From Candidatus Acidiferrales bacterium (lineage in GTDB: Bacteria; Acidobacteriota; Terriglobia; Acidiferrales; UBA7541), in contig JASHPG010000094.1 of assembly GCA_030038275.1 (NCBI GenBank), positions 1 to 62,171 of the forward strand: DNA of 62,171 bases, read 5' to 3'. The notes below the pieces were generated by a model. That model saw only the letters and a list, made by a program, of their open reading frames with translations, searched no databases and was not told where the DNA came from. Each line of letters starts with the position of its first letter. Within the stretch, counting starts at the first letter, position 1. Positions 41,467 through 50,530 of this stretch are shown here, piece by piece. The translations under genes were made by a program, and so were the position numbers.

Positions 41467-42468
41467 TCATTGTCTGCAATCGAGAACCGCGGAGCCATTC
41501 ACGCGATCGCTCTTCAGATCGTTCAGCGCGCGATTCGCGTCGCGCAGCGGATAGACGCTCACCTGCGAATGAATCGGAATCTCCGCGGCCACGCGGAGAA
41601 AATCCTCGCCGTCCTTACGAGTGTTATTGGCCACGCTGCGTATCATGCGCTCGTGATAGAGCAGATCGTAATCGAAAGATGGAATCGGGCTCATATGAAT
41701 TCCGCCGAGCACCAGCGCGCCGCCTTTTTTGAGCGCCGTCAGCGCGGGCGGCACAAGTTCTCCGGCAGGCGCAAACACGATTGCGGCGTCCAGCAATTTC
41801 GGCGGCTGCTCGGCGGCTTCGCCTGCCCACGCCGCGCCCAGCTTCAGCGCCAGCTCCTGATGCTGTTTTCCGCGCGTGCAGGCGTAAACTTCCACGCCCC
41901 AGTGCAGGGCCACCTGAATCGCTACGTGCGCCGCCGAGCCGAAGCCGTAGAACGCCAGCCGCCCTCCGCGCTGGACGTTCGCGAGCCGCAAACAGCGGAA
42001 GCCGATGATTCCGGCGCACAGCAGCGGCGCGGCATGCTCATCCGCGAAATTTTCCGGCAGCGCATAGACGAATTTCTCCGGCGCAACGGCGTATTCCGCG
42101 TAGCCTCCATCGACCGTCCAGCCGGTAAACGTCGGATGATCGCAAAGATTTTCGTGGCCCGAGCGGCAGTATTCGCACGTCCCGTCCGTGCTGTGCAGCC
42201 AGGCGATCCCAACCCGCGCGCCAGTTTTGAATCGGCTCGCTCCCGCGCCTAATTTCTCAACCACTCCGGCAATCTGATGCCCGGGAATGATCGGCGATTT
42301 TCGCGGCGGCAACTCGCCTTCCACTACGTGCAGGTCCGTCCGGCATACCCCGCACATTTTTACCCGCACCAGCACCTCGCCCGCCGCCGGCTCCGGCACC
42401 GGCGCCTCGCCAAATTGCAGCGGATTCGTTGTAACCGCCGCCGGCGTCCGTAGCACACAAGTCTTCAC
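41467..42468 (-). CDS. Zinc-dependent alcohol dehydrogenase
   Basis: 333 residues from GTG 42468 (GGAG seven bases upstream); the longer ATG frame adds a low-complexity lead. Catalytic zinc ligands: Cys and Asp in [11 protein letters not shown] in [11 protein letters not shown]. The structural zinc lobe is [12 protein letters not shown]. The Rossmann motif appears as [15 protein letters not shown] rather than the usual GxGxxG, so cofactor binding may be slightly different. Overall the AdhP/cinnamyl-type MDR pattern. Probably oxidises alcohols or reduces aldehydes in the cytoplasm; substrate unknown. Confidence 0.9.
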   Translation of the reverse strand: MKTCVLRTPAAVTTNPLQFGEAPVPEPAAGEVLVRVKMCGVCRTDLHVVEGELPPRKSPIIPGHQIAGVVEKLGAGASRFKTGARVGIAWLHSTDGTCEYCRSGHENLCDHPTFTGWTVDGGYAEYAVAPEKFVYALPENFADEHAAPLLCAGIIGFRCLRLANVQRGGRLAFYGFGSAAHVAIQVALHWGVEVYACTRGKQHQELALKLGAAWAGEAAEQPPKLLDAAIVFAPAGELVPPALTALKKGGALVLGGIHMSPIPSFDYDLLYHERMIRSVANNTRKDGEDFLRVAAEIPIHSQVSVYPLRDANRALNDLKSDRVNGSAVLDCRQ

Positions 42469-42668
42469 TAGTTTGCTCCAAGAAAATTCTACCGCGATTG
42501 GACGAGAGGAGTGCATCCCGCGGGAAGTATTAACGAACAGTCGCGCCGCTGCGTGCTTCTGCGGCATGATGGTTTTCGACCCGAGGAAAGCAAAACACGT
42601 CGACCCCGCACAATCGTGACCACCGAAGCGGACTGTGAATGCGGCCACGCGTCGCGATGGCATGCGGG

Positions 42669-42807
42669 CGGCGACCCGGTGCTCTCCGGTGGTAGTGCCG
42701 CTCCTCGGGTGGAACGGTCGGGCTTCGGGTGGAAGCGCCGCTCATTGGATGAAAGCACCGCTCTTCGGGGGGAGCTCTGCTCATCGGAATGGAAGCGCCG
42801 CGCTTTT
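42669..42807 (+). repeat. Degenerate 20-base tandem repeat, about seven units
   Basis: Units start at 42669, 42689, 42709, 42729, 42749, 42769 and 42788 with consensus near GTGGAAGCGCCGCTCNTCGG; the clearest are 42729-42748 and 42749-42768. One unit is 19 bases. The period is not a multiple of three, so it is not a coding repeat. Units are adjacent without spacers, which excludes CRISPR. Confidence 0.75.
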
Positions 42808-42852
42808 TACCCTGAGCCTACGAAGGACAGCCCGGCGAGGGGCGTCACCTTG

Positions 42853-42876
42853 CATCCGTGGCTTTAGCCACGGATG
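42853..42876. repeat. REP-like perfect stem-loop
   Basis: CATCCGTGGC (42853-42862) pairs with GCCACGGATG (42867-42876) around TTTA. No T-run follows. The 10-bp perfect stem and 4-base loop resemble the palindromes of the kinase insertion (13348-13361), with CTWWAG-like centres. Confidence 0.65.
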
Positions 42877-43076
42877 GCCTGGATCGATCGCGATTCTTAA
42901 TTGCATTCTGTTACCTCTTATGTTAACGTTTGTCGGGCTGTTGTTTCGCCCGGTGGGAGTTGGAATATGCAGGCTGCGGCTTTCCGGCGTCGGCAAGGGA
43001 CGCCGGAGCAAAACCCGCTGCATCGCCCGCCGCGACGATTTCTTGCCGCGAGTTTTAGTACCCTTCCAAGCAAAAT

Positions 43077-43168
43077 CAAAGGGCGGAACAGCCAATCAAC
43101 CTTGTCCCCTCATAACTCGCTGGAAATAAAGCCACATGAAAATCCAAGGGCGGAACGTCCCGGTGCAT
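43077..43168 (+). repeat. Compound dispersed repeat, copy B
   Basis: CAAAGGGCGGAAC (43077-43089), AATCAACCTTG (43094-43104) and the 30-base block 43139-43168 match copy A at 23703-23795 in order and spacing; the block differs at one base. Its end runs directly into the signal-peptide codons of the DUF6152 gene. Confidence 0.75.
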
Positions 43169-43575
43169 TTGCTTCACTCCATTTTCTTCGCTTCTTCTTC
43201 GCTGCCGCGTTCGGCTTTCTTCTCATCACCAGCGCAGCCTGGGCGCATCACTCGCGGGCGATGTTCGACCAAACCAAGCAAGTGAAGCTCGTCGGCACCG
43301 TGAAGGATTTTCAGTGGACGAATCCGCACTGCTGGATTCAGGTGCTCGTGCCGGATGCGGCAAATCCCAGTGCTGGTCCCCAGGAATGGGGAGTCGAGAT
43401 GGGCGCGCCGGTGGAACTGATGCGCAAGGGATGGAAACCCGGCAGCCTGCATCCCGGCGACAAGGTCACGATCCTCGTCAATCCGCTGCGCGACGGCCAG
43501 CATGGCGGCCTGGAGCTTGAAACCATCGGCCCCGACGGAAAAATCATCGGCCATCCGGCTGCGACAATAAAATGA
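43102..43575 (+). CDS. DUF6152-like exported protein, start codon uncertain
   Basis: The secure part begins with the signal peptide core LHFLRFFFAAAFGFLLITSA and AWAHHSRAMFDQTKQVKL, then GTVKDFQWTNPHCWIQVLV and a short beta-rich domain ending at TGA 43573, about 115 residues in all, as in DUF6152. No ATG or GTG precedes the signal peptide in frame within the expected distance: the nearest in-frame candidate is TTG 43102, inside repeat copy B, giving 157 residues. ATG 43136 is in another frame. The repeat therefore seems to have replaced the original start. Overlaps the next gene by ATGA. Function unknown. Confidence 0.7.
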   Translation: MSPHNSLEIKPHENPRAERPGAFASLHFLRFFFAAAFGFLLITSAAWAHHSRAMFDQTKQVKLVGTVKDFQWTNPHCWIQVLVPDAANPSAGPQEWGVEMGAPVELMRKGWKPGSLHPGDKVTILVNPLRDGQHGGLELETIGPDGKIIGHPAATIK

Positions 43576-44417
43576 TCGCGAACCTCAGTCGTCGAATCGC
43601 GGCGCGCCACGCGCTAATAGCTGTGGCGCTGATGTTAATGGCAGGCTGTTTCTGCCAAGCGCGCGCGCAAAAGTCCTCAAAGGAGCGCGTCGAGGCATTC
43701 GCGAAGCTGCCCAATTGGTCAGGCATCTGGGAACTCGACGCCTTCGTGGGACAATCCGACGGCCAGCAATTCAGCGCTGAGGGCCAGCGCCGGTTGAAAT
43801 ATTACGCAGCCGCGCTGAAACCAGCCTTCACTCCCGCGTATCAGGGAAAGTTCGACGCGATCCTAAAAAAGGTGCAAGCCGCCGTCGCCGCCGACCCGAA
43901 CCATCCGCCAGAAACGCATCCGCCGCTCTGCGTCGATCCGCCCTTTCCCGCGACGTTGACGCCGGGGATGTTTGAATGGCTGGTCACTCCCGAGGAAACC
44001 ACTTTCGTCAGCACCGTGGGCGCGGTCCGCCACATCTACACGGACGGCCGGACGCACCCTCCAAAAGACGAGCTATGGCCCACGCTGATGGGCGACTCGG
44101 TGGGGCATTGGGAGGGCGATACCCTCGTTATCGACACGATCTCAACGAAGCCGCGTCTTTACACCGGCCAGCTTTCGGGCTTTTTCTTCCCGATGAGCGA
44201 TCAACTTCATTTCATCGAGCGCGTTCGCATGATCGACCACGATCACATGCAAATCGACTACACCGTGGAAGACCCGGCCGCGCTCGCGAAACCGATGCAT
44301 GCGACCATCGTTCATACACGCGTGACCGATTTCAACCGCATGGTCGAGGAAACCGACTGCGAGGAAAACGAACGCGACCCGGTGGTCAACGGCAGGTTCA
44401 CCACCATCACGCATTAG
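43572..44417 (+). CDS. Exported hypothetical protein of the DUF6152 neighbourhood
   Basis: 281 residues; ATG 43572 overlaps the previous stop (ATGA), so translation is coupled. Signal peptide or lipid anchor: HALIAVALMLMAGCFCQARA, where MAGC could be a lipobox. The body has LPNWSGIWELDAFVGQ near residue 48, a Pro-rich CVDPPFPATLTPG, then TDGRTHPPKDELWPTLMGDS and VGHWEGDTLVIDTISTKPR. I recognise the pattern GHWEGDTLVIDT as common in exported acidobacterial proteins that accompany DUF6152, but no activity is known. Single copy here. Confidence 0.8.
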   Translation: MIANLSRRIAARHALIAVALMLMAGCFCQARAQKSSKERVEAFAKLPNWSGIWELDAFVGQSDGQQFSAEGQRRLKYYAAALKPAFTPAYQGKFDAILKKVQAAVAADPNHPPETHPPLCVDPPFPATLTPGMFEWLVTPEETTFVSTVGAVRHIYTDGRTHPPKDELWPTLMGDSVGHWEGDTLVIDTISTKPRLYTGQLSGFFFPMSDQLHFIERVRMIDHDHMQIDYTVEDPAALAKPMHATIVHTRVTDFNRMVEETDCEENERDPVVNGRFTTITH

Positions 44418-44477
44418 CAGAATGCCTGAGCGAAGCAACGGAGTGCTCTGTGATAACGTCGAAATGTTGAGGCCGCG

Positions 44478-45341
44478 ATGGGCATTTTGCCTCTCAAACC
44501 GAATGGCCGATGGCGGGCAGCCGCGGGGACGTGGCGCATCGCTGCGCTGACGCTCGCCGGCCTTGCCTGCGCCGGGATCTTGTTAGGCCAAGTCGGCGGA
44601 TATCCGGGTTATTCGCCGGGCCACGGCATCATCGACATGGACGGCGAACAGTTCGCGCCGGAAAACCCCAACGAGCATGCGGAGTGGACGTTCGCGCGAT
44701 TTCACTACGACCTGGGCGATGAATTCGGCTACTACGGCTTTCAGCGCTGGGCGGCGGACTATCCCAAGGCGGACCGGCAGTTCATCATGGGCGTGAAGCG
44801 GCTCACACGAATCGACGCGCGGTCCACGGAGCATATCGTCGATGCCAATAGCGACGAAATCTTCAACTATCCGTGGGTTTACGTGGAAGATCCTGGCGGG
44901 TGGAGGCTAAGCAGCGCGCAGGCGAAGCGCCTGCGGCAATTCATCGAGCGGGGCGGGTTCATCATGCTCGACGACTCGTGGGGCGACCAGGAATGGGCGA
45001 CCATGGAAGCCGGCGTGGAGCAGATCCTGCCGGGGCGGACGATTGAAGACCTGCCGAACGGCGACGAGATTTTTCACGTGGTGTACGACTTGGACGACCG
45101 GGTGCAGGTTCCTGGAACGCGCCACATCTGGGGCCGGCGCTGGCCTCTTTCGCCGGATATGCAGCATCCGCGGTGGCTAGGCGTGCGGGACGATACAGGC
45201 CGCATCGTGATCGCCATTTGCCACAACTCGGACGTCGGCGATGCCTGGGAATGGGCCGATAGCCCGCGATATCCCGAAAAGCCTGCTTCCACGGCCTACC
45301 GCATCGGCATCAACTACATCATCTACGCGATGACGCACTAA
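44478..45341 (+). CDS. DUF4159-domain exported protein
   Basis: 287 residues. N-terminal hydrophobic segment (IAALTLAGLACAGILLGQVGG) acts as signal or anchor. The DUF4159 domain covers most of the rest: EWTFARFHYDLGDE, FNYPWVYVEDPGGWRLS, RLRQFIERGGFIMLDDSWGD, ending with AICHNSDVGDAWEWAD and GINYIIYAMTH. The fold resembles a glutamine-amidotransferase-like/ThuA sandwich without the catalytic Cys. DUF4159 genes usually sit with MoxR ATPase and vWA genes; those are absent here. Role unknown. Confidence 0.88.
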   Translation: MGILPLKPNGRWRAAAGTWRIAALTLAGLACAGILLGQVGGYPGYSPGHGIIDMDGEQFAPENPNEHAEWTFARFHYDLGDEFGYYGFQRWAADYPKADRQFIMGVKRLTRIDARSTEHIVDANSDEIFNYPWVYVEDPGGWRLSSAQAKRLRQFIERGGFIMLDDSWGDQEWATMEAGVEQILPGRTIEDLPNGDEIFHVVYDLDDRVQVPGTRHIWGRRWPLSPDMQHPRWLGVRDDTGRIVIAICHNSDVGDAWEWADSPRYPEKPASTAYRIGINYIIYAMTH

Positions 45342-45473
45342 GCGCGGAACCTCTAGAAGGGAAAGCGGCGCGCGGCCACCTGAAAGCAGGAATCGTCGTG
45401 GACTTTGCCAAAAAGTTTACGTATAAGGTGGCTTACGCCCGCAAGGGCAAATCGTCAGCTCGGAGAAACGAAG

Positions 45474-45536
45474 ATGGCCAAGAAAGCAAAAGCAAAGAAA
45501 GCCAAGGCAGCACCCGCCAAGCCCCTGGCGAAGTAA
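45474..45536 (+). CDS. Lysine-alanine-rich micro-ORF (20 residues)
   Basis: ATG 45474 with GGAG nine bases upstream, stop TAA 45534. The product is only Met, Ala, Lys, Pro and Leu, starting MAKKAKAKKAKAAPAK, like the tail of histone H1-type or HU-extension proteins. A strong bidirectional terminator follows 33 bases later. Too short for family assignment; could be a true peptide, a remnant of an AlgP/H1-like gene, or chance. Confidence 0.4.
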   Translation: MAKKAKAKKAKAAPAKPLAK

Positions 45537-45569
45537 GCGCGCCGGCACACACACACAATTGAAAAGAAA

Positions 45570-45604
45570 AAAGGGCTGCTGACCGAAAGGCCGCAGCCCT
45601 TTTT
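45570..45604. terminator. Bidirectional intrinsic terminator between the micro-ORF and rpoD
   Basis: AAAGGGCTGC (45570-45579) pairs with GCAGCCCTTT (45593-45602) over a 13-base loop. T-rich tails lie on both sides (CTTTTTG on plus, and on minus CCCTTTTTTCTTTTC), so it can stop transcripts from 44478-45536 and from rpoD. Confidence 0.85.
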
Positions 45605-45637
45605 GATTCGAGTCGCCACGTAAAGCGCCGCGAACTA

Positions 45638-47356
45638 TCAGTAGTCGTTCGCCGAGCTTTCGAGGAACGCGCGAAGTTTGCGCGACCGCGACGGGTGACG
45701 CAGCTTGCGCAGAGCCTTGGCTTCGATCTGGCGAATGCGCTCGCGAGTGACGGCGAAGGATTGGCCGACTTCTTCAAGCGTGTGCTCGCTGCCGTCGTCG
45801 AGACCAAAACGCATCTTGATGACTTTTTCCTCGCGCGGAGTGAGGGTCTTGAGCACGGAGGAGGTTTGCTCCTTGAGGCTCAAGTTGATCACCGCGTCGG
45901 ACGGAGAAACAACAGCCTTGTCCTCGATGAAGTCGCCAAGGTGCGAATCTTCCTCTTCACCGATGGGAGTTTCGAGCGAAATCGGCTCCTGAGCGATCTT
46001 GAGGATTTTGCGGACCTTCGCCACGGCGATGTCCATGCGCTTTGCGATCTCTTCGGAGGTAGGTTCGCGGCCGAGTTCCTGCACCAACTGCCGCTGCGTG
46101 CGCACGAGCTTGTTGATGGTCTCGATCATGTGCACGGGGATGCGGATGGTGCGGGCCTGATCGGCGATGGCGCGAGTGATGGCCTGACGAATCCACCAAG
46201 TGGCATACGTGGAGAACTTATAGCCGCGGCGCCATTCGAATTTGTCCACGGCCTTCATCAAGCCGATGTTGCCTTCCTGAATTAAATCGAGAAACTGCAA
46301 GCCGCGGTTGGTGTATTTCTTGGCGATGGATACGACCAAGCGGAGGTTCGCTTCGATCAGCTCTTTTTTGGCCTGCTCGGCTTCGGCTTCACCGCGAAGA
46401 ATCACCTGGAGCGCGCGCTTCAGTTCAGTGGGGCTGACTTCGCTGGCAATTTCGATATCGCCCAGTTCCTGGCGGCGGGCCTTGAGATCGCGGCGAGCCT
46501 CGGCCTGAACTTCCGCCTTGGAGACCTCGACGCGGCGCTCAAGCTTGCCGAGCTCGCGTTCAAGAGAGTGCATGCGCTCGACGGTCTGATGGATCTTGTC
46601 AATCAGACGCTTCTTTTCGAGCGGATTGAAGTCGATTTCGCGGATGAGGCCGGAAATCTCGATGCGCGTGCGAGCCACTGCATAACGCGCTCGCAGATAC
46701 GGACGCTTTTTCGCCTTCGGAGTGCGATCGAGCTTCGCGGCGAGCTTCAGCGCCTGCTGGTAGAGCTTGCCGATTTTGTCGATACGCTTGAGCGTCTCGT
46801 CGGTTTTGGCCTTGATTTTCTCTTCAGTCAGCTCTTCATCGTCGAACTGAACAATTTCCTTGATGGAGCGAGCGCCCTCGCGCAAATCTTCGCCAACCTG
46901 GAGCAGTTCCTTGATAATGAGAGGAGCGCGCGAGATGGTTTTGAGAACGAGCAATTGCCCGCGCTCGATGCGCTTGGCGATGGCCACTTCGCCTTCGCGC
47001 GTGAGCAGCGGAACGGTGCCCATTTCGCGCAGATACATGCGCACCGGATCGTTTGTTTTTTCGAGAGTTCCCGGCGTCAGATCCAAGTCGCCGTCTTCCG
47101 AGGCAGTCTCTTCCTTAGTGGATTCAGCTCCATCGGACGAATCGGCGGCTAGAGCAGCCTTCGCGCTGGAAAGGTCTTCGTACACATCGATCCCGTAGCG
47201 CTCGAACGTCGAGAGCAGATCGTCGATTTCCTCGGACGAATGCACCTCCGGGGGCAGCAGATCGTTCACTTCGTCGTAGAGCAGGTATCCCCGCTCCTTG
47301 CCCATGGCGATGAGGTGCCGTACCTGATCGTATTTTTCTTCCAATGCCAAAGTCAC
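45638..47356 (-). CDS. rpoD: Primary RNA polymerase sigma factor RpoD
   Basis: 572 residues, start GTG 47356 after GGGGGA. Region 1.1 is at the N-terminus ([24 protein letters not shown]), region 1.2 has [22 protein letters not shown], region 2 has [20 protein letters not shown] and [20 protein letters not shown], region 3 follows, and region 4.2 has [20 protein letters not shown]. The non-conserved region between 1.2 and 2 is short. This is the housekeeping sigma-70. Its stop is 34 bases from the shared terminator. Confidence 0.96.
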   Translation of the reverse strand: MTLALEEKYDQVRHLIAMGKERGYLLYDEVNDLLPPEVHSSEEIDDLLSTFERYGIDVYEDLSSAKAALAADSSDGAESTKEETASEDGDLDLTPGTLEKTNDPVRMYLREMGTVPLLTREGEVAIAKRIERGQLLVLKTISRAPLIIKELLQVGEDLREGARSIKEIVQFDDEELTEEKIKAKTDETLKRIDKIGKLYQQALKLAAKLDRTPKAKKRPYLRARYAVARTRIEISGLIREIDFNPLEKKRLIDKIHQTVERMHSLERELGKLERRVEVSKAEVQAEARRDLKARRQELGDIEIASEVSPTELKRALQVILRGEAEAEQAKKELIEANLRLVVSIAKKYTNRGLQFLDLIQEGNIGLMKAVDKFEWRRGYKFSTYATWWIRQAITRAIADQARTIRIPVHMIETINKLVRTQRQLVQELGREPTSEEIAKRMDIAVAKVRKILKIAQEPISLETPIGEEEDSHLGDFIEDKAVVSPSDAVINLSLKEQTSSVLKTLTPREEKVIKMRFGLDDGSEHTLEEVGQSFAVTRERIRQIEAKALRKLRHPSRSRKLRAFLESSANDY

Positions 47357-47691
47357 GCGTGTTCCCCCTGTAATACCGGGCGTGCCAGCAGGATTCGCCG
47401 AATGTATGAGGGCCGAAGGTGGACACCCCGGCCAGTTGCTTCTCTAATTTCTAAGTGGACTGATAAGAGAGACGAATCCCCGACCCCAGCCCCGAAATGC
47501 GCCGCCAGCGCCGAATTTACCGACATCGGCAAACTCACACCTATTGGATGCACTTCAACGGGCGCCCGTTTCCTCCGAAACCCCATGATATTACAACACA
47601 TTTCATCGAAGCGTCAACGAAGCACCCTAACCGGCAACATCATTATCGGCCGCTCCCGAGAAGAAAATCAGGAGGGAAAGCCGGGTTTTCC
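47357..47691. other. Intergenic region between msrA and rpoD
   Basis: 335 bases carrying the rpoD leader. The candidate rpoD promoter at 47588-47617 leaves a 5' untranslated leader of about 225 bases. No ORF of note. Confidence 0.45.
47588..47617 (-). promoter_or_regulatory. rpoD: Candidate sigma-70 promoter for rpoD
   Basis: On the minus strand TTGACG (47617-47612) and TAATAT (47593-47588) are 18 bases apart, the best sigma-70-like pair upstream of rpoD. The -10 box is also preceded by TGTTG. Confidence 0.5.
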
Positions 47692-48165
47692 CTACGGTAC
47701 ATGGCAAGTGCGGATGCCCTGCTTCTCGAAGTATTTCTGGTGATACTCCTCGGCTCGGTAGAACTCGGCCGCCGGGATGATCTGAGTAACAATTGGGCGC
47801 TTAAAGATCGCCGCCTTATCCAAGGCTGCCTTAGCGGCGTGGGCCTCCGATTCCTGCTCTGGGTCGTGAAAAAAAATGGCCGATCGATATTGTGTGCCAA
47901 AGTCGGGGCCCTGCCGGTTCAATTGGGTTGGATCGTGAGCCTGAAAAAATGCAGCGAGCAACTCCCGATAAGAAACCTGCCGGGGGTCGAACTCGAGCTC
48001 GACGGCCTCCGCATGGCCCGTTTGCCCGGTGCAAACCTCTTTATATGTGGGGTTTTGCTTGGCGCCGCCGGTGTATCCAACCGTCGTGGAGGTAACGCCC
48101 TTTACCTGCCGGAAGGCGTCTTCGACGCCCCAAAAACATCCTGCCGCGAATGTTGCCTTCGCCAT
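47692..48165 (-). CDS. msrA: Peptide methionine-S-sulfoxide reductase MsrA
   Basis: 157 residues. The catalytic motif [15 protein letters not shown] is at the N-terminus (Cys10), followed by [27 protein letters not shown] and [21 protein letters not shown], all hallmark MsrA segments. It repairs methionine-S-sulfoxide in proteins using thioredoxin. No signal peptide, so cytoplasmic. Slightly short C-terminus (ends GIRTCHVP) but within range. Single gene. Confidence 0.95.
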   Translation of the reverse strand: MAKATFAAGCFWGVEDAFRQVKGVTSTTVGYTGGAKQNPTYKEVCTGQTGHAEAVELEFDPRQVSYRELLAAFFQAHDPTQLNRQGPDFGTQYRSAIFFHDPEQESEAHAAKAALDKAAIFKRPIVTQIIPAAEFYRAEEYHQKYFEKQGIRTCHVP

Positions 48166-48327
48166 AGCCCCGTTACTCCCTTCCCTGGCTCGCGGCTAAT
48201 AGTGCCACGGCTTTGCGTTTCCGTAAAACGCCGTTGTTATAGGTTAGATACCTAAGCATGGGTTTGGTTGCACCCGATTGAGAGGCACCTCAGCCGCGCC
48301 TTCTCAACGGACACCGCAGGGCGGGCG

Positions 48328-49482
48328 TCACGCCTTGGCCGTAGCCAATATCCGGTCAATCACATCTGGAATCTCGAACACCGAGTGGTTTTGAAGCTTG
48401 GCGGCATTGGAGCGGTAGCGGGCAAGCGTAGCGGGTTCAATGAGAGTGGAAACGGCTCCTTCTACGTGCCGGAAGTTCGGAAGCACGATGCCCAGTTCAT
48501 TTTCGACGATCCATTTAGCGTTATAGCGCTCCTGAGGCAACGTCCAGGCATTGCACTCGACGATTACTGGCAGGTCCATCGCTATGGCCTCGCTGACGCT
48601 GCCTGGTCCGGGCTTGCCGATGAAGAAGTCGGCCAATTGCATGTAGTAGTCCACGCGGTTAGTAAATCCTTCGACGAATCGCGGATGGCGCGATCGCCCG
48701 GCTCGCAGAGCCTCCGCTAATCTCTCGTTTTTCCCACAGACATAGAGCATTTGAACGTCGATGCCTGATTGCTCAATTCGCTCGCCAATTTCCAGCATGG
48801 CTCCCGAGCCATGTCCGCCGAAGAGAACCAGCCCAGTCGGCAAGTCCTGCCGCAGACCGAGGCGCTCGCGCTCGGCGACCGGATCTTCGATTCGCGGCTC
48901 GTAAAATCGCGGGTGGAGAATCATGCCCGATACACGAAAAATGCGGTCGCAGGTATGTCCCATTAAATTGGCTTGCTGCGCAGCATGAGGAGTACCGCAG
49001 ACGAGATACTGGAGCTGGCGCTCGACCCAGAAGTGCGGAGGGTAATCGGCTAGGTCAGTGAGAACCGTAAGGAATGGCCTTCCTGGGAGGGCCTGCGCCA
49101 GGCTTTCGCACAGGGCTCGATTGAAGTGCGGCACAAAGGAAACAACCATGTCCGGCTGTGTTTCCCTCCAGTAGGCTTCCAACACTCGCAAGGTTGGCCT
49201 GTGGTACACCCGAATCAGGCCTTGGAGCACGCGCATGAGATGCGGACTGCCCAGCGTCCAGCCGTTGCGTAACATTGTGTTGTAGAAGTCCTGGATGCGA
49301 ATGCCGGCGTATTTCTTCAATACGTCAAGTTTGTCAAGGAGTTCCTGCAGGTTGACCAGCTGAACGTCCCAGGGCCGGTTCTGGCCATGAATAGCCATTT
49401 GCAGCGCGGTGGCGGCCGCTCGATGGCCTCCGCCAGCGTCGAAGAAGACGAATTCGATCTTGCGCGGACATAGTCGGTCCAT
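48328..49482 (-). CDS. MGDG synthase/MurG-like glycosyltransferase
   Basis: 384 residues. N-terminal FVFFDAGGGHRAAATALQMAI is the glycine-rich loop of the MGDG-synthase/UgtP (GT28) group; the C-terminal half has GLVLFGGHGSGAMLEI, LYVCGKNERL, FVEGFTNRVDYYMQLADFFIGKPGPGSVSEAIA, the nucleotide-sugar-binding GKPGPGS-type segment. UgtP-type enzymes add glucose or galactose to diacylglycerol. It is divergent from a PHP and PAP2 gene pair; PAP2 makes diacylglycerol, the acceptor, so a glycolipid pathway is a reasonable inference. Sugar donor unknown. Confidence 0.87.
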   Translation of the reverse strand: MDRLCPRKIEFVFFDAGGGHRAAATALQMAIHGQNRPWDVQLVNLQELLDKLDVLKKYAGIRIQDFYNTMLRNGWTLGSPHLMRVLQGLIRVYHRPTLRVLEAYWRETQPDMVVSFVPHFNRALCESLAQALPGRPFLTVLTDLADYPPHFWVERQLQYLVCGTPHAAQQANLMGHTCDRIFRVSGMILHPRFYEPRIEDPVAERERLGLRQDLPTGLVLFGGHGSGAMLEIGERIEQSGIDVQMLYVCGKNERLAEALRAGRSRHPRFVEGFTNRVDYYMQLADFFIGKPGPGSVSEAIAMDLPVIVECNAWTLPQERYNAKWIVENELGIVLPNFRHVEGAVSTLIEPATLARYRSNAAKLQNHSVFEIPDVIDRILATAKA

Positions 49483-49633
49483 CGGGGCGGCATTCTCGCA
49501 CGAGCCGACTCGGCGATTGTTGCAGAATGGTTAAAATCGAAAGCTCCGTGCTGAATCAGTTAAATGCCTTCCTTTCATCTGCTTACACAATGTTCGTAGC
49601 GTTGTCACGCGTGAGTAATGCTGTGGATTTACT

Positions 49634-50530
49634 GTGGAAAACATGAAATGCGACATGCACGTGCACTCGTATTATTCGGGGCCTTGCACCACGCCTTTCG
49701 TGAGCGCCTTTTGCCGGGAGAGTTACAGCGATCCGGAAGAGGTTTTCGAGATGCTCCGGCGCCGGCAGATGAACCTGTTCACGCTGACGGACCACGATTC
49801 GATCGAGGGGTCCGAAAAGCTGCGCGAGCATCCGGAGTTCTTCCTGAGCGAGGAGCTCACATGCCACATGCCCAGCGGTACGGAAGTCCATATCGGTGTT
49901 TACGACTTTTGTGAGCGCCAGCACGCGCAGCTCCAGCGACGGAGGAACGATCTGCCTGCGCTCCTGATGTATCTGACGGAACGGCGCCTGCTTTTCAGCA
50001 TCAACCATATTTTTTCCAGTCTGACCGGCCGGCGCGAGCTAGAGGATTTCGGCTGGTTTCGCGAGTACTTTCCCGCTGTCGAAACGCGCAACGGCCACAT
50101 GCTGCCGAAAGCTAATGCGCGCGCCGCGCAATTGGCGCGGCGGTGGCACAAAATCGCGATCGGCGGAAGCGACGCACACGCGCTCCCCTCGGTGGGAATG
50201 ACTTACACGGACGTTCCCGGCGCGCGAACCAAGCAAGAATTCTTCGAAGGGCTAAAAAGCGGCCAAGGACGCGTTCGCGGCGAATCCGGGTGTTTTACAA
50301 AGCTGACCCGAGACGTCTTCGCGATCGCGGGCGAAATGATGCGCGAGAAGGCCTGGACGGCGCTCCTGGCGCCGCTTGCGTTTGCCGTGCCGGTAGCAAC
50401 GCTGTGGAATTACCGGGACGAAAACGCTTTTCTTCGCCGCTGGCCGGCGGAGCTTTGGGGACCATACGCGAAGCACGAACGGCTAGGCTGGGATTCCTTG
50501 TCGAAATCCGCGGTGGAGGAGTGGGCATGA
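49634..50530 (+). CDS. PHP-domain phosphoesterase
   Basis: 298 residues from GTG 49634 (ATG 49643 is three codons later and equally possible). PHP motifs: CDMHVHSYYS, LTDHDSIEGSEKLREH, LLFSINHIF and AIGGSDAHALPSVG, giving the trinuclear metal site. The last 60 residues leave the domain with a hydrophobic stretch (AWTALLAPLAFAVPVATLW), perhaps a membrane contact. The stop overlaps the PAP2 start (ATGA). PHP proteins of this kind hydrolyse phosphoesters; with PAP2 and a glycosyltransferase nearby, an action on lipid-linked or glycolipid phosphate is possible but unproven. Confidence 0.88.
   Translation: MENMKCDMHVHSYYSGPCTTPFVSAFCRESYSDPEEVFEMLRRRQMNLFTLTDHDSIEGSEKLREHPEFFLSEELTCHMPSGTEVHIGVYDFCERQHAQLQRRRNDLPALLMYLTERRLLFSINHIFSSLTGRRELEDFGWFREYFPAVETRNGHMLPKANARAAQLARRWHKIAIGGSDAHALPSVGMTYTDVPGARTKQEFFEGLKSGQGRVRGESGCFTKLTRDVFAIAGEMMREKAWTALLAPLAFAVPVATLWNYRDENAFLRRWPAELWGPYAKHERLGWDSLSKSAVEEWA

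Larger units (their letters stand above)
42469..43101. other. 633-base gene-free, repeat-dense region
   Basis: Holds a degenerate 20-base tandem array (42669-42807), a perfect stem-loop (42853-42876) and the start of compound repeat copy B (43077). Open frames across it are products of the 20-base periodicity and have no family resemblance. Confidence 0.5.

Noticed and set aside
42669-42807. CRISPR array
   Set aside because: Repeat units are adjacent, 20 bases, diverged and without spacers; no cas genes.
45399-45560. Longer GTG-started frame overlapping the micro-ORF (encodes DFAKKFTYKVAYARKGK...)
   Set aside because: No ribosome-binding site, and the stop falls only in the CACACA stretch; the shorter Lys-Ala frame has the better start signal.
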